A stretch of DNA of 64,000 bases from Sagittula salina (lineage in GTDB: Bacteria; Pseudomonadota; Alphaproteobacteria; Rhodobacterales; Rhodobacteraceae). The position numbers were made by a program, and so were the translations under genes. The stretch is from NCBI RefSeq assembly GCF_017813235.1, contig NZ_JAGISH010000008.1, positions 185,308 to 249,307 on the forward strand. The letters run 5' to 3'. Shown here piece after piece: positions 54,446 through 63,910 of this stretch. The first letter of the stretch is position 1, and each line of letters begins with the position of its first letter. The notes below the pieces were generated by a model. That model was not told the DNA's origin. It worked only from the letters and a program-made list of their open reading frames with translations, and ran no database searches.

Positions 54446-57082
54446 ATGAGCGAACAAGACGTTTCCGGCAAGCGCCGCGATTTTTCGGACGACGATCTGC
54501 AGGATCTCGTCGCCAGCACCGATACCGGCGGGCGCAACCCGACCAACAGGGCGGTTGCCTTGATCATCGCCGGGGCTGCGCTCGCCTGGTCGCTGTTCCA
54601 GCTCTGGATCGCGCAGCCGCAGCTGTGGTTCGGATCCTGGGTGCCGGTGCTGAATTCCTCGCAGACGCGTCCCGTACATCTGGCTTTCGCGATCTTCCTC
54701 GCCTTCCTCGCCTATCCCGCCAGCGGCCGGTCACCCCGTGATCGGGTGCCCGTGGTCGACTGGGCGCTGGCGATCGTCGGTGCCGCATGCGCCTTTTATG
54801 TCTTCCTGTTTTCCCGTGACCTTGCCATGACGGCGCGGTCGGGCCTGCCGACCACGCCGCAAATCGTCATCGGCACCGTCGGGATCGTGCTGCTGCTCGA
54901 AGCGTCGCGCCGTGCGCTGGGTCCGGCACTGACCATCGTGGGGTCGATCTTCCTGCTCTATGCCTACGCGGGCACCGGCTGGCTGATCCCCGACATCATC
55001 GAACACGCGGGTCTTTCCTTCAACTCCATCGTTAACGCGCAGTGGCTTGATACCACGGGCGTCTTCGGCATTCCGCTTGGCGTATCGACGGCCTTCGTCT
55101 TTCTGTTCGTCCTCTTCGGGTCGTTGCTCGACAAGGCGGGGGCGGGGAATTACTTCATCCAGATCGCCTTTGCCGGGCTGGGGTCGCTGCGGGGCGGACC
55201 GGCCAAGGCCGCCGTGGTCGGATCGGCCATGACGGGCCTTATCTCGGGGTCTTCGATTGCGAACGTGGTGACCACCGGCACCTTCACCATCCCACTGATG
55301 AAGCGCGTAGGCTTCTCTGCCGAAAAGGCCGGCGCGGTCGAGGTGGCGTCGTCCGTCAATGGTCAGATCATGCCGCCGGTTATGGGGGCCGCGGCCTTTC
55401 TGATGGTCGAGTTTGTCGGCATTTCCTACGTGGAGGTGATCAAGCACGCCTTCATTCCGGCGGTGATCTCGTACATCGCACTGGTCTACATCGTTCACCT
55501 CGAAGCGCTGAAGCGCGACATGCCCGCCCTTGGCGAGGCTGCGAACCTTGGCCGGATGTTCCTGAAGATCTTCATCGGTTTTGTCGTTTCGGCCGTTGCG
55601 TTTACCGCTCTCGTCTATGCCATCAACGGCCTGCGCGCCGTGGCACCGAGCCTGTCCGGTCCGGTAATCCTTGCCGCGATCCTGGTGATCTACCTGTTGA
55701 TGGTGCGGACCGCCGCGCGCCAGCCGGAGCTGTCGCTGGATGATCCCAACGAACCCGGGTTCAAGCTGCCGACCGTTGCAGAGGTCTTTCCGACGGGCCT
55801 GCACTATATCCTGCCGATCATCGTTCTGGTCTGGTTCCTGATGATCGAGATGCAGTCGCCGGGCAAGTCCGCCTTCTACGCGGTCGGAGTCATGCTCGTC
55901 ATAATCGCGACCCAGCGCCCGTTAAAAGCGATGTTCCGTGGCGAGGATGTGGGGGCCGCGACCCGCGCCGGGCTGGGCGACCTGATCGAAGGGCTGATCG
56001 CCGGCGCGCGCAACATGATCGGCATCGGTGTGGCGACCGCCGCGGCAGGGATCATCGTGGCCACCGTGACCAAGACCCCCATCGGCACCGAGCTCGCCGG
56101 TCTGGTGGAGATGCTGTCCGGCGGAAATCTGATGATCATGCTGATGCTTGTTGGTGTGTTCTCGCTGATCCTCGGCATGGGGCTCCCGACGACGGCGAAT
56201 TATATCGTCGTCTCGTCCCTCATGGCGTCGGTCGTGGTCTCGCTCGGGGCGCAGGAGGGGCTGATCGTGCCCTTGATCGCGGCGCACCTCTTTGTGTTTT
56301 ATTTCGGGATCATGGCCGATGTGACGCCTCCTGTCGGCCTGGCCAGTTTTGCGGCCGCCGCGGTATCGGGGGGCGATCCGATCAGAACCGGATTTACCGC
56401 GTTCTTCTATTCGATGCGCACGGTCGCGTTGCCCTTCCTGTTCGTCTACAATCCTACGCTGATCCTGTATGGCGTGGATCTGGGGACGACCGTGGGCATC
56501 CTGCAGGCGATCCTCGTGTTCATCGTGGCCACCATCGCCATGCTGCTGTTCGCGGCGGCAACGCAGGGGTACTTTCTTGCACGCTCCCGCGCCTGGGAAA
56601 GCGCCGTGCTGCTGCTCGTGGCTTTCACGCTGTTCGTGCCGGGCTTCTGGCTGGACCGCATCCAGCCTCGGTTCGAGGACCTTCCCCCAACGCAACTGGC
56701 GCAGGCCTTTGACGAAGCCGCACCCGGCGACACTGTGCGCTTCGTCGTCGCCGGTCCATCCTACACCGATGGTTCGCCGACCACGCTGACCGTGGTTCAT
56801 ACCGTGCAGGATACCGACCCGGTCACGGGTCGGGCCGACGCAGCGGGGCTGCTGCTCATGCCCGAGGGCGACAAGCTATACATGGATGAGCCGATGTTCG
56901 GCACGGATTTCCAGCAGAAATTCCAGGGGTTCGACTTCTACGGCGAACCCCGCGTCGAGGTGACGAACCTGCAGCACCCCGCAAAGCGGATGCCAAAGCA
57001 GCTGTTCTGGCTGCCGGCGTTGCTTCTGCTCGGGCTGGTGATTGTCATGCAGCGTCGTCGCCAGACCAAGCCCGCGTTCTGA
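54446..57082 (+). CDS. TRAP transporter 4TM/12TM fused permease with DUF3394 tail
   Basis: An 878-residue inner-membrane protein fusing the small (DctQ-like) and large (DctM-like) TRAP subunits, as usual for TAXI systems. The DctM-type core shows AGAGNYFIQIAFAGLGSLRGGPAKAAVVGSAMTGLISGSSIANVVTTG near 230-275, and a second half with LILGMGLPTTANYIVVSSLM. The C-terminal ~130 residues form a DUF3394 domain (FEDLPPTQLAQAFDEAAPGD...) and end with a last membrane helix (LFWLPALLLLGLVIVMQRRR). It imports the receptor's ligand using an ion gradient. The start at 54446 follows GGGGGAG. Confidence 0.93.
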   Translation: MSEQDVSGKRRDFSDDDLQDLVASTDTGGRNPTNRAVALIIAGAALAWSLFQLWIAQPQLWFGSWVPVLNSSQTRPVHLAFAIFLAFLAYPASGRSPRDRVPVVDWALAIVGAACAFYVFLFSRDLAMTARSGLPTTPQIVIGTVGIVLLLEASRRALGPALTIVGSIFLLYAYAGTGWLIPDIIEHAGLSFNSIVNAQWLDTTGVFGIPLGVSTAFVFLFVLFGSLLDKAGAGNYFIQIAFAGLGSLRGGPAKAAVVGSAMTGLISGSSIANVVTTGTFTIPLMKRVGFSAEKAGAVEVASSVNGQIMPPVMGAAAFLMVEFVGISYVEVIKHAFIPAVISYIALVYIVHLEALKRDMPALGEAANLGRMFLKIFIGFVVSAVAFTALVYAINGLRAVAPSLSGPVILAAILVIYLLMVRTAARQPELSLDDPNEPGFKLPTVAEVFPTGLHYILPIIVLVWFLMIEMQSPGKSAFYAVGVMLVIIATQRPLKAMFRGEDVGAATRAGLGDLIEGLIAGARNMIGIGVATAAAGIIVATVTKTPIGTELAGLVEMLSGGNLMIMLMLVGVFSLILGMGLPTTANYIVVSSLMASVVVSLGAQEGLIVPLIAAHLFVFYFGIMADVTPPVGLASFAAAAVSGGDPIRTGFTAFFYSMRTVALPFLFVYNPTLILYGVDLGTTVGILQAILVFIVATIAMLLFAAATQGYFLARSRAWESAVLLLVAFTLFVPGFWLDRIQPRFEDLPPTQLAQAFDEAAPGDTVRFVVAGPSYTDGSPTTLTVVHTVQDTDPVTGRADAAGLLLMPEGDKLYMDEPMFGTDFQQKFQGFDFYGEPRVEVTNLQHPAKRMPKQLFWLPALLLLGLVIVMQRRRQTKPAF

Positions 57083-57094
57083 GGAGGAACGACA

Positions 57095-57520
57095 ATGTCC
57101 AAGACAATCCTGTTTCCCGTCGACATCAACAATGCCGAAGCGGCGGTGCGTCCTCTGGCCGAAGCGCTGGCGATGTTGGGCACGGAAGGGGTGCTGCATG
57201 TCGTAACCGTTCTGCCCAGCCTCGGGTTTTCCCAGATCACGAACTTTTTCCCCAAGGGCTACGAAAAGGCTCACATGGCGGAGGTCGGCAAGCTGTTGGT
57301 GAAATGGGTCGACGCCCACGTGCCGGATGAAGTGGAAGTGCATCCTCACGTCCTGCACGGCGCGATCTACGACGAGATCCTGCGCGCCGCCAACAAGCTC
57401 GCGGTGGATGTCATCGTCATGGGGGCGCACCGGCCCGAACTGTCGGACTACCTGCTTGGCCCCAATGCCGCGCGGGTGGTGCGCCATGCCAGGCAATCCG
57501 TCTACGTCGTCAGGAGCTGA
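57095..57520 (+). CDS. Universal stress protein (UspA family)
   Basis: A 141-residue single Usp domain: TILFPVDINNAEAAVRPLAEAL at the start, VLHVVTVLPSLGFSQI, and the C-terminal ATP-binding pattern VIVMGAHRPELSDYLLGPNAARVVRHARQSVYVV, close to the G-x2-G-x9-G(S/T) motif with some changes. It lies 12 bases after the TRAP permease with GAGGAGG before it. A Usp next to a TRAP transporter is known from TeaD in Halomonas, where it modulates uptake; the same role is likely here by analogy. Confidence 0.9.
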   Translation: MSKTILFPVDINNAEAAVRPLAEALAMLGTEGVLHVVTVLPSLGFSQITNFFPKGYEKAHMAEVGKLLVKWVDAHVPDEVEVHPHVLHGAIYDEILRAANKLAVDVIVMGAHRPELSDYLLGPNAARVVRHARQSVYVVRS

Positions 57521-57523
57521 AGA

Positions 57524-58852
57524 ATGGCGAATCACATCTTTGGCCGTTCCACCAAGGGCCAATTGCCGACCGCCGTTTCGGGGGACGGCTGCTACCTGAT
57601 AGACGCGGCGGGCAAGCGGTATCTCGACGGCTCCGGCGGGGCTGCCGTGTCCTGCCTCGGCCATAGCAATGCCCATGTCCGCGCGGCGCTGCACGACCAA
57701 CTGGACCGGCTGGCCTTTGCGCACACGGGGTTCTTTACCTCGGACCCGGCGGAGGTTCTCGCGGATCGGCTCGTGGCCGAGGCCCCCGAGGGGATCGACC
57801 GGGTCTACCTCGTTTCCGGCGGGTCGGAGGCGGTGGAGGCCGCGATCAAGCTGGCGCGACAATACTTCATGGAAATCGGCCAACCCCTGCGGCACCGGGT
57901 GATTGCCCGCCGCCAAAGCTATCACGGCAATACGCTGGGCGCGCTTGCGGCAGGCGGCAACGAATGGCGCCGCACGCAGTTCGCGCCGCTACTGGTGGAA
58001 ACCTCGCATATCGCGCCCTGCTACGAGTACCGCGACCGGCGCGACAATGAGGCGACGGAGGCTTATGGCCAGCGGGTTGCAGACGAACTGGAAACCGAAA
58101 TCCAGCGTCTCGGACCCGAAAGCGTGATGGCCTTTGTGGCCGAGCCGGTCGTCGGGGCCACGGCGGGGGCGGTGCCAGCGGTCCCCGGCTATCTCAAGCG
58201 TGTCCGCGAGATCTGTGATCGTCATGGCATCCTGCTGATCCTGGACGAGGTAATGTGCGGCATGGGGCGCACGGGGCACCTGTTCGCCTGTCTCGAAGAC
58301 GACGTTTCGCCAGACATGATCACCATCGCCAAAGGGCTTGGCGCAGGCTACCAGCCAATCGGGGCGCTGCTTGTGCAGGGCGCGATCTATGATGCCATCG
58401 CCGCAGGAAGCGGTTTCTTCCAGCACGGGCATACCTACATGGGCCATGCCATGGCGGCCGCCGCTGCCAATGCCGTGCTGGACGAGATCAAGGGTCGGGA
58501 CCTTCTGGCCCGGGTGCGCACGCAGGGCGAGAAACTCGACGCCGCGCTGCGGGTCGAATTCGGCCAGCACCCGCATGTCGGCGATATCCGCGGTCGCGGT
58601 CTGTTCCGCGGTGTGGAACTGGTCGAGAACCGTGAAACCAAGGCGCCGTTCGACCCGGCGCGCAAGTTCAACGCCCGGATCAAGGCGAATGCCTTCGAGG
58701 CCGGTCTGATCTGCTACCCGATGGGCGGCACGATCGACGGGCAGCGCGGCGATCATGTCCTTCTGGCCCCTCCCTTCATCATCGAGGACAACCAGATCGA
58801 CGAATTGGTGACCAAGCTGTCCGGCGCCATCAAGGGGGCCTTGGCCGCATGA
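57524..58852 (+). CDS. Class III PLP-dependent aminotransferase
   Basis: A 442-residue fold-type I aminotransferase of the omega-amino acid/beta-amino acid class. Marks are YLDGSGGAAVSCLGHSNAHV, VSGGSEAVEAAIKLARQYF, ILDEVMCGMGRTGHLFACLE (PLP-binding Asp in LILDEV) and the Schiff-base lysine in MITIAKGLGAGYQPIGALL. It starts three bases after the uspA stop, and its own stop overlaps the BKACE gene as ATGA. Tight coupling to a beta-keto acid cleavage enzyme suggests it makes that enzyme's keto acid from an imported beta- or omega-amino acid. The amino acceptor is not known. Confidence 0.92.
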   Translation: MANHIFGRSTKGQLPTAVSGDGCYLIDAAGKRYLDGSGGAAVSCLGHSNAHVRAALHDQLDRLAFAHTGFFTSDPAEVLADRLVAEAPEGIDRVYLVSGGSEAVEAAIKLARQYFMEIGQPLRHRVIARRQSYHGNTLGALAAGGNEWRRTQFAPLLVETSHIAPCYEYRDRRDNEATEAYGQRVADELETEIQRLGPESVMAFVAEPVVGATAGAVPAVPGYLKRVREICDRHGILLILDEVMCGMGRTGHLFACLEDDVSPDMITIAKGLGAGYQPIGALLVQGAIYDAIAAGSGFFQHGHTYMGHAMAAAAANAVLDEIKGRDLLARVRTQGEKLDAALRVEFGQHPHVGDIRGRGLFRGVELVENRETKAPFDPARKFNARIKANAFEAGLICYPMGGTIDGQRGDHVLLAPPFIIEDNQIDELVTKLSGAIKGALAA

Positions 58853-59691
58853 GACCGCTTCCACGGATCATGGTCGCGCCGAACGGCGCCCGGCTGACCA
58901 AGAAGGACCACCCAGGCGTGCCGGTGACCATCCCCGAGGTCGTCGCCACCGCGCGTGCCTGCGCCGCCGAAGGCGCCGATGGCTTGCACGCTCATGTCCG
59001 CGACGCAGCGCAGCAGCATGTGCTGGATGCGGGGCTGTACCGCGAACTCCTCGCCGAACTTTCCTCAGCTCTGCCCGGATTTTACGCCCAGATCACGACC
59101 GAGGCGGTTGGCCGCTACTCGGCCGTGGAACAACGCGCTCTGGTCCGGACTATCAAGCCCGAGGCCGTCTCAGTCGCGCTTAGGGAAATCACCGAAGGCG
59201 AGGGCGACGCGGAAACAAGACGTTTTTTCCATGAATGCCACGAGGCCGGTATCGGCGTGCAGCACATCCTGTTCGATGAGGCCGATATTTCGCATCTTGC
59301 GCGATTGGTCGACGGCGGGGTGGTTCCGAAGGCAGACCTCGCGGCGCTGATTGTGTTCGGGCGATACTCGACCGGACAGAAGTCCGCGCCCGAGGATCTC
59401 GTGGGGCCAACCGACTTCTTGTCCAGCTGTTTCGAGAACATCGACTGGGCTGTTTGCGCATTCGGCGAACTGGAAACCGATTGCTTGCTGGCCGCCGACA
59501 GGCTGGGCGGCAAGATGCGGATCGGTTTTGAAAACAACCGGCTGAACCGCGACCGGGGGAACGCCGGGGACAACGCTGAACGGGTCCGTGAATTGGTGGC
59601 CTGCCTGAGCGCCCGGCCTGACGCAAGGGCAGAAAACGACTCTGACCTGATACCCGACCCCGACGACCGTCTGCGACATCTCTCAATTTGA
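58849..59691 (+). CDS. Beta-keto acid cleavage enzyme (BKACE, 3-keto-5-aminohexanoate cleavage family)
   Basis: A 280-residue TIM-barrel enzyme of the DUF849/BKACE family, which uses acetyl-CoA to cleave a beta-keto acid into acetoacetate and an acyl-CoA. It has the start IMVAPNGARLTKKDHPGVP, the zinc-site strand DGLHAHVRD (paired histidines), GRYSAVEQRALV, and a C-terminal RIGFENNRLNRDRGNAGDNAERV. The substrate-specifying residues cannot be assigned by eye. Coupled translation with the aminotransferase gene points to sequential steps. It ends the operon; a 250-base gap follows. Confidence 0.9.
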   Translation: MRPLPRIMVAPNGARLTKKDHPGVPVTIPEVVATARACAAEGADGLHAHVRDAAQQHVLDAGLYRELLAELSSALPGFYAQITTEAVGRYSAVEQRALVRTIKPEAVSVALREITEGEGDAETRRFFHECHEAGIGVQHILFDEADISHLARLVDGGVVPKADLAALIVFGRYSTGQKSAPEDLVGPTDFLSSCFENIDWAVCAFGELETDCLLAADRLGGKMRIGFENNRLNRDRGNAGDNAERVRELVACLSARPDARAENDSDLIPDPDDRLRHLSI

Positions 59692-59942
59692 CCTCGGCAC
59701 GTCGCGGCAAACGCGATGTCGTGTGGAGCCACTATTAAGGAGGGCTGGGACGAGGCCAGGCCCATTCCGATGTGCGGTCCGCCCCACGGGTAGGGCTGGG
59801 TCAGAGGCACAGCCGTGGTCACGTTGCTTCCTGACAGCCTCGGCACAAGCAGTCACAATTCATTTTCTCGACGCCAGCGACCTTGGCCCTACCTGCGACG
59901 CACCCACCAAGCGAATACGCGAAACAGCCAGGGAGGGCGCGC

Positions 59943-60401
59943 ATGGCCACCTTTGAACTCAACGGCAAGGAAGTGACGGTCAACGTCCCGGACGACACCC
60001 CGCTTCTGTGGGTCCTTCGGGATGAACTCAGGATGACCGGGACCAAGTTCGGCTGCGGCGTGGCGCAATGCGGCGCCTGCACCGTCATGCTGAACGGCAT
60101 GACACGGCGGTCCTGCGTGACGCCGGTCTCCATGGTGGATGGCAGCTTTGTCACGACAATCGAATCTATCGACGGACCTGAAGCGGAGGCCGTGCAGGCC
60201 GCCTGGGAAAAGCTGGACGTGCCGCAATGTGGCTGGTGCCAGTCCGGCCAGGTCATGAGCGCGACCGCGCTGCTGCGCGAGATCCCCAAGCCCACCGACG
60301 AGGACATCGACAACGCCATGGCGGGCAACATCTGCCGCTGTGCCACCTATGTCCGCATCCGCAAGGCGATCCACGACGCCGCAGACACGCTGGAGGGTTG
60401 A
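59943..60401 (+). CDS. iorA: Isoquinoline 1-oxidoreductase-type alpha subunit (2Fe-2S)
   Basis: A 152-residue electron-transfer subunit with two 2Fe-2S domains. The plant-type site has Cys38, Cys43 and Cys46 ([13 protein letters not shown]). The second, all-helical site shows [15 protein letters not shown] and [11 protein letters not shown]. It pairs with the large subunit encoded next. There is no flavin domain, as is typical of this branch, where electrons go to a cytochrome rather than to NAD. ATG 59943 is chosen at the domain start, behind GGGAGGG. The upstream 250-base gap must carry the promoter. The gene symbol names the family; the true substrate may differ. Confidence 0.9.
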   Translation: MATFELNGKEVTVNVPDDTPLLWVLRDELRMTGTKFGCGVAQCGACTVMLNGMTRRSCVTPVSMVDGSFVTTIESIDGPEAEAVQAAWEKLDVPQCGWCQSGQVMSATALLREIPKPTDEDIDNAMAGNICRCATYVRIRKAIHDAADTLEG

Positions 60402-60404
60402 GGC

Positions 60405-62564
60405 ATGACCAGAATGAACCGCAGGGGCTTTCTTGCCTCTTCCGCCGGGCTGGTGATCGGCATGACGCTCCCCATCGCCGCGCGCGCCCAGTCCGGGGCT
60501 GCGCTGGCGTTCCAGGGCGATGGCACCGAGGGTGCCTTTGCGCCGAACTCCTTCGTGCGTGTGGCTCCCGATGACACCGTCACCGTGATGATCAAGCACA
60601 TCGAGTTCGGCCAGGGCCCCTATACCGGCCTGTCGACCCTTGTGGCCGAGGAGATGGACGCCGACTGGTCGCAGATGCGTGCGGAAGCGGCCCCCGCCGA
60701 TCCGGTCTACAAGAACCTCGCCTTCGGGATGCAGGGCACCGGCGGCTCCACCGCCATGGCGAACAGCTACATGCAGATGCGCAAGGCCGGCGCCGCCGCG
60801 CGCGCCATGCTTGTCGCCGCCGCCGCCGAGGAGTGGGGCGTGCCGGCTTCCGAGATATCCGTCTCAAAGGGGGTAATTTCCCACCGCGACAAATCCTCGG
60901 GCTTTGGCGCGCTTGCCGAGAAGGCCGCGCAACAAACCCCGCCCGAGGACCCCGCTGTGAAGTCCGCCGACCAGTTCGTATTGATCGGTCAGGACTTGCC
61001 CAAGCTCGACACGGAAGCCAAATCCAATGGCACCGCCATCTTCTCGATGGATGTCTACCGTGACGGCATGCTGACCGTGGTCGTGGCCCATCCGCCAAAG
61101 TTCGGCGCGACCGTCGCCTCCTTCGATGCAACCGCGGCGCTGGAGGTTCCGGGCGTCGAAGCCGTGCACCAGGTGTCACAGGGTGTCGCCGTCTATGCGT
61201 CGTCGACCTACGCCGCCGTGAAGGGGCGCCATGCGCTCAAGGTCGAGTGGGACGAGAGCGGCGCGGAGACCCGCTCCTCCGAGGCCATCTACCAGGCCTT
61301 TTCCGAGGCCGCGGCCGAGGGCGGTCAGGATGCTGAGGTCATCGGCGAAGGGACCGCAGGCATCGACGGCGCGGCGCAGGTGATCGAAGCGGAGTTCCGC
61401 TTCCCTTACCTTGCCCATGCACCGATGGAGCCACTCGACGGCGTACTCGAATACGCCGAAGACAGGGCCGAGGTCTGGATGGGGTCGCAGTTCCCAGCGC
61501 TTGACCTGCCTGCCGTGGCCACCACGCTGGGCTTTGACCCGGCGAATGTGCGGGTGAACGTCATGCTGGCCGGGGGAAGCTTTGGCCGCCGCGCACAGGA
61601 TACGGCGCATTTCGCCAATGAACTGGCCGAGGTGGCTAAGGCCGCAGGCCCCGGCACCTACAAGCTGGTCTGGACCCGCGAAGACGACCTGCACGGTGGC
61701 TATTACCGCCCGCTGACGGTTCACCGCATGCGCGCGGGTCTGGCCGGGGATGGCACGCTGACGGGCTGGGAAGACGTGGTGGCGAACCAGTCCATCATGT
61801 CGGGCGGGCCGATGGCGCAGATGATGCAGGATGGCATGGACCCGACCTCCTACGAGGGTTCGACCAAGATGCCCTATGACATCGCCCATGCGCGCACCGG
61901 TTGGGCACAGATGGAAAGCCCGGTCCCCGTACTCTGGTGGCGCTCCGTCGGGCACACCCACACTGGCTACGCCACGGAGGTCTTTCTCGACATGGTGCTG
62001 GAGGCGCAGGGCAAGGACCCTGTGCAGGGACGCCTTGACCTGCTGAAGTCAGACAAGTCGCGCGATCGTGGCGTGCTGCGGAAGGTGGCCGAGATGGCTG
62101 GCTGGGACGGCACGAAGGTCAAGGGCGAGAAGGCCTATGGCGTCGCCCTGCACGAAAGCTTTGAAACCTACGTGGCCCAGATAGCCGAGGTCTCGGAGGT
62201 GGACGGCATGCCGAAGGTACATCGCGTCTGGTGCGCGGTGGACTGCGGCGTGGCGGTGAACCCCAACGTGATCCGCGCGCAGATGGAGGGCGGGATCGGC
62301 TTTGGCCTCGGAACCGTGCTTTTCGACGAAATCACGTTGGGCGAGGGCGGCGCGGTACAGCAGTCGAACTTTGACACATACCGAATGCTGCGCATCAACG
62401 AGATGCCGGAGGTAATGGTAGAGATCATCCCGTCCGACGCCGACCCCACCGGCGTGGGCGAGCCGGGTGTGCCGCCCATCGGCCCTGCCGTGGCCAACGC
62501 ATGGCGTGCGCTGACCGGCGAGCCCGTGACCACACTGCCCTTTGCCAAGAAATACGGAGCCTGA
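60405..62564 (+). CDS. iorB: Isoquinoline 1-oxidoreductase-type molybdenum-binding subunit, Tat-exported
   Basis: A 719-residue molybdenum hydroxylase of the xanthine oxidase family. The N-terminus is a twin-arginine signal ([16 protein letters not shown]...IAARAQ), so the enzyme is exported folded with its cofactor, probably with IorA carried along. Cofactor-binding blocks are [33 protein letters not shown] and the C-terminal [18 protein letters not shown] with the catalytic Glu. IorB-type enzymes hydroxylate N-heterocycles or oxidise aldehydes; the substrate is open. It begins three bases after iorA and is followed by a diheme cytochrome gene. Confidence 0.92.
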   Translation: MTRMNRRGFLASSAGLVIGMTLPIAARAQSGAALAFQGDGTEGAFAPNSFVRVAPDDTVTVMIKHIEFGQGPYTGLSTLVAEEMDADWSQMRAEAAPADPVYKNLAFGMQGTGGSTAMANSYMQMRKAGAAARAMLVAAAAEEWGVPASEISVSKGVISHRDKSSGFGALAEKAAQQTPPEDPAVKSADQFVLIGQDLPKLDTEAKSNGTAIFSMDVYRDGMLTVVVAHPPKFGATVASFDATAALEVPGVEAVHQVSQGVAVYASSTYAAVKGRHALKVEWDESGAETRSSEAIYQAFSEAAAEGGQDAEVIGEGTAGIDGAAQVIEAEFRFPYLAHAPMEPLDGVLEYAEDRAEVWMGSQFPALDLPAVATTLGFDPANVRVNVMLAGGSFGRRAQDTAHFANELAEVAKAAGPGTYKLVWTREDDLHGGYYRPLTVHRMRAGLAGDGTLTGWEDVVANQSIMSGGPMAQMMQDGMDPTSYEGSTKMPYDIAHARTGWAQMESPVPVLWWRSVGHTHTGYATEVFLDMVLEAQGKDPVQGRLDLLKSDKSRDRGVLRKVAEMAGWDGTKVKGEKAYGVALHESFETYVAQIAEVSEVDGMPKVHRVWCAVDCGVAVNPNVIRAQMEGGIGFGLGTVLFDEITLGEGGAVQQSNFDTYRMLRINEMPEVMVEIIPSDADPTGVGEPGVPPIGPAVANAWRALTGEPVTTLPFAKKYGA

Positions 62565-62567
62565 GCC

Positions 62568-63179
62568 ATGAATAAACTACTGATCGCGGCGCTACTCCTT
62601 GCCGCGCCCGCCTTCGTCGAAACGGCCCGGGCCGAGACCGTGAACGGCCTGCGCACCGTGGATGAATTCGACGGCATCGAGAACGAGACAGAGCGTTCGG
62701 CGGCGCTCTTCCAGGAGATGATGGTGGTGATCGAACACCCGCGCTGCATGAACTGTCACCCGGTGGACAATTCGCCACGGCAGGGCGTGGAGATGCGCGT
62801 CCATGAGCCGCCCGTGGTGCGCGGGGACGCGGACTTCGGCGCGCCGGGGATGCGGTGTAACACCTGCCACGGACCACAGAACGTCACCTTCGAGACGGGC
62901 GAAGGCTCCATTCCGGGTCACGAGCCCTGGATGCTGGCCCCGTTGAGCATGGGGTGGATCGGCAAAAGCGCCGCTGAAATCTGCGCCCAGCTGAAGGACC
63001 CCGAACGCAACGGTGGCAAGACACTGGCGGAACTCCACGAGCACAACGCCGAGGACGGGCTTGTGGGGTGGGGCTGGCACCCGGGCGAGGGACGTGAACC
63101 TGCCCCCGGTACCCAGGAAATCTTTGGCCAACTCACCCAGTCCTGGATCGATACCGGCGCCGCTTGCCCGGCCGGTTGA
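62568..63179 (+). CDS. Diheme c-type cytochrome, electron acceptor of the Ior-type hydroxylase
   Basis: A 203-residue periplasmic protein with signal peptide [21 protein letters not shown] and two heme c motifs, CMNCH (60-64) and CNTCH (97-101). The rest ([22 protein letters not shown]) matches a family that accompanies Ior-type hydroxylases. It would receive electrons from the 2Fe-2S clusters of IorA and pass them to the respiratory chain. It starts three bases after iorB. A hairpin follows the stop. Confidence 0.88.
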   Translation: MNKLLIAALLLAAPAFVETARAETVNGLRTVDEFDGIENETERSAALFQEMMVVIEHPRCMNCHPVDNSPRQGVEMRVHEPPVVRGDADFGAPGMRCNTCHGPQNVTFETGEGSIPGHEPWMLAPLSMGWIGKSAAEICAQLKDPERNGGKTLAELHEHNAEDGLVGWGWHPGEGREPAPGTQEIFGQLTQSWIDTGAACPAG

Positions 63180-63195
63180 TCGCTCGTTCAAGACT

Positions 63196-63227
63196 GGCGC
63201 GCCGACCGTACGCGGGATCGGCGCGCC
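63196..63227 (+). terminator. Probable terminator of the ior operon
   Basis: GGCGCGCCGA (63196-63205) and TCGGCGCGCC (63218-63227) form a perfect 10-bp stem, 17 bases after the cytochrome stop. The U-tract is weak. Confidence 0.55.
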
Positions 63228-63340
63228 ATCTAAGCCCTTTCATTCGAGGACCCGTGGAACGCAGCGGACCATTTTAGCGAGCTTTCGATGTATGGCCGCG
63301 AAATCTGGCCGGTCTCTCCTGGATACGACTTGGGGGATTG

Positions 63341-63910
63341 TCAGCGGTAAACCCGGCGGTTCCGCATTCCCCAGTCGGCAAGCAGATCAGGCAGGATTGT
63401 ACCGAACTGTTCGACCACGGCAGGCGGTCCGATGCGCAAACGGCCTTCGCCGCCGAACAGCGTCGCCTCGTCGCCGACCTGTACATCGGGGATTTCGGTC
63501 ACATCCACGACGATCCCGTTCATGGAGGTCTTGCCGAGAGCCGGGGCCAGCGTTCCCCTGATCAGGACCGCCCCCCGATCGTCTGCGATCCGGGCGTAGC
63601 CCGCCGCATACCCGATTGAAATACAGGCCAGACGGCGATCCGCAGTCAGACGGCCGTCGCAATCGTAGCCGACGGTCGATCCTTTCAGGTATTGGCCCAG
63701 ATGCACCACGCGGGATTTCAGCTCCATCGTCGGACGAAACCCCATTTCCTGGGCCAGCACCCCGTAAAGGATGGCGCCGCAGCGGACCATATCGGCGCCG
63801 ACCCGTTCGCCTGCCAGCAGTGTCAGGCTGCTACCCGCGTGCCCAAGGAGATCGGACCTGTTCAGCCCGCCTTCGTCACAGACCCAGCCGACCTGCTGCG
63901 CGAACCGTAC
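63341..63910 (-). pseudogene. Alanine (amino acid) racemase, 5'-truncated
   Basis: About 190 C-terminal codons of a PLP racemase remain: LGHAGSSLTLLAGERVGADM, VRCGAILYGVLAQEMGF, the second-domain catalytic-tyrosine region ISIGYAAGYARI and IVVDVTEIPDVQVGDEATLF. The N-terminal PLP-lysine half is missing; the frame breaks near 63910 where IS3-family transposase sequence begins. The MVRCGAILYG form (instead of MVRPGIALYG) leans toward broad-specificity racemases. Without the lysine it cannot be active. It may once have served the neighbouring amino acid pathway. Confidence 0.75.
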
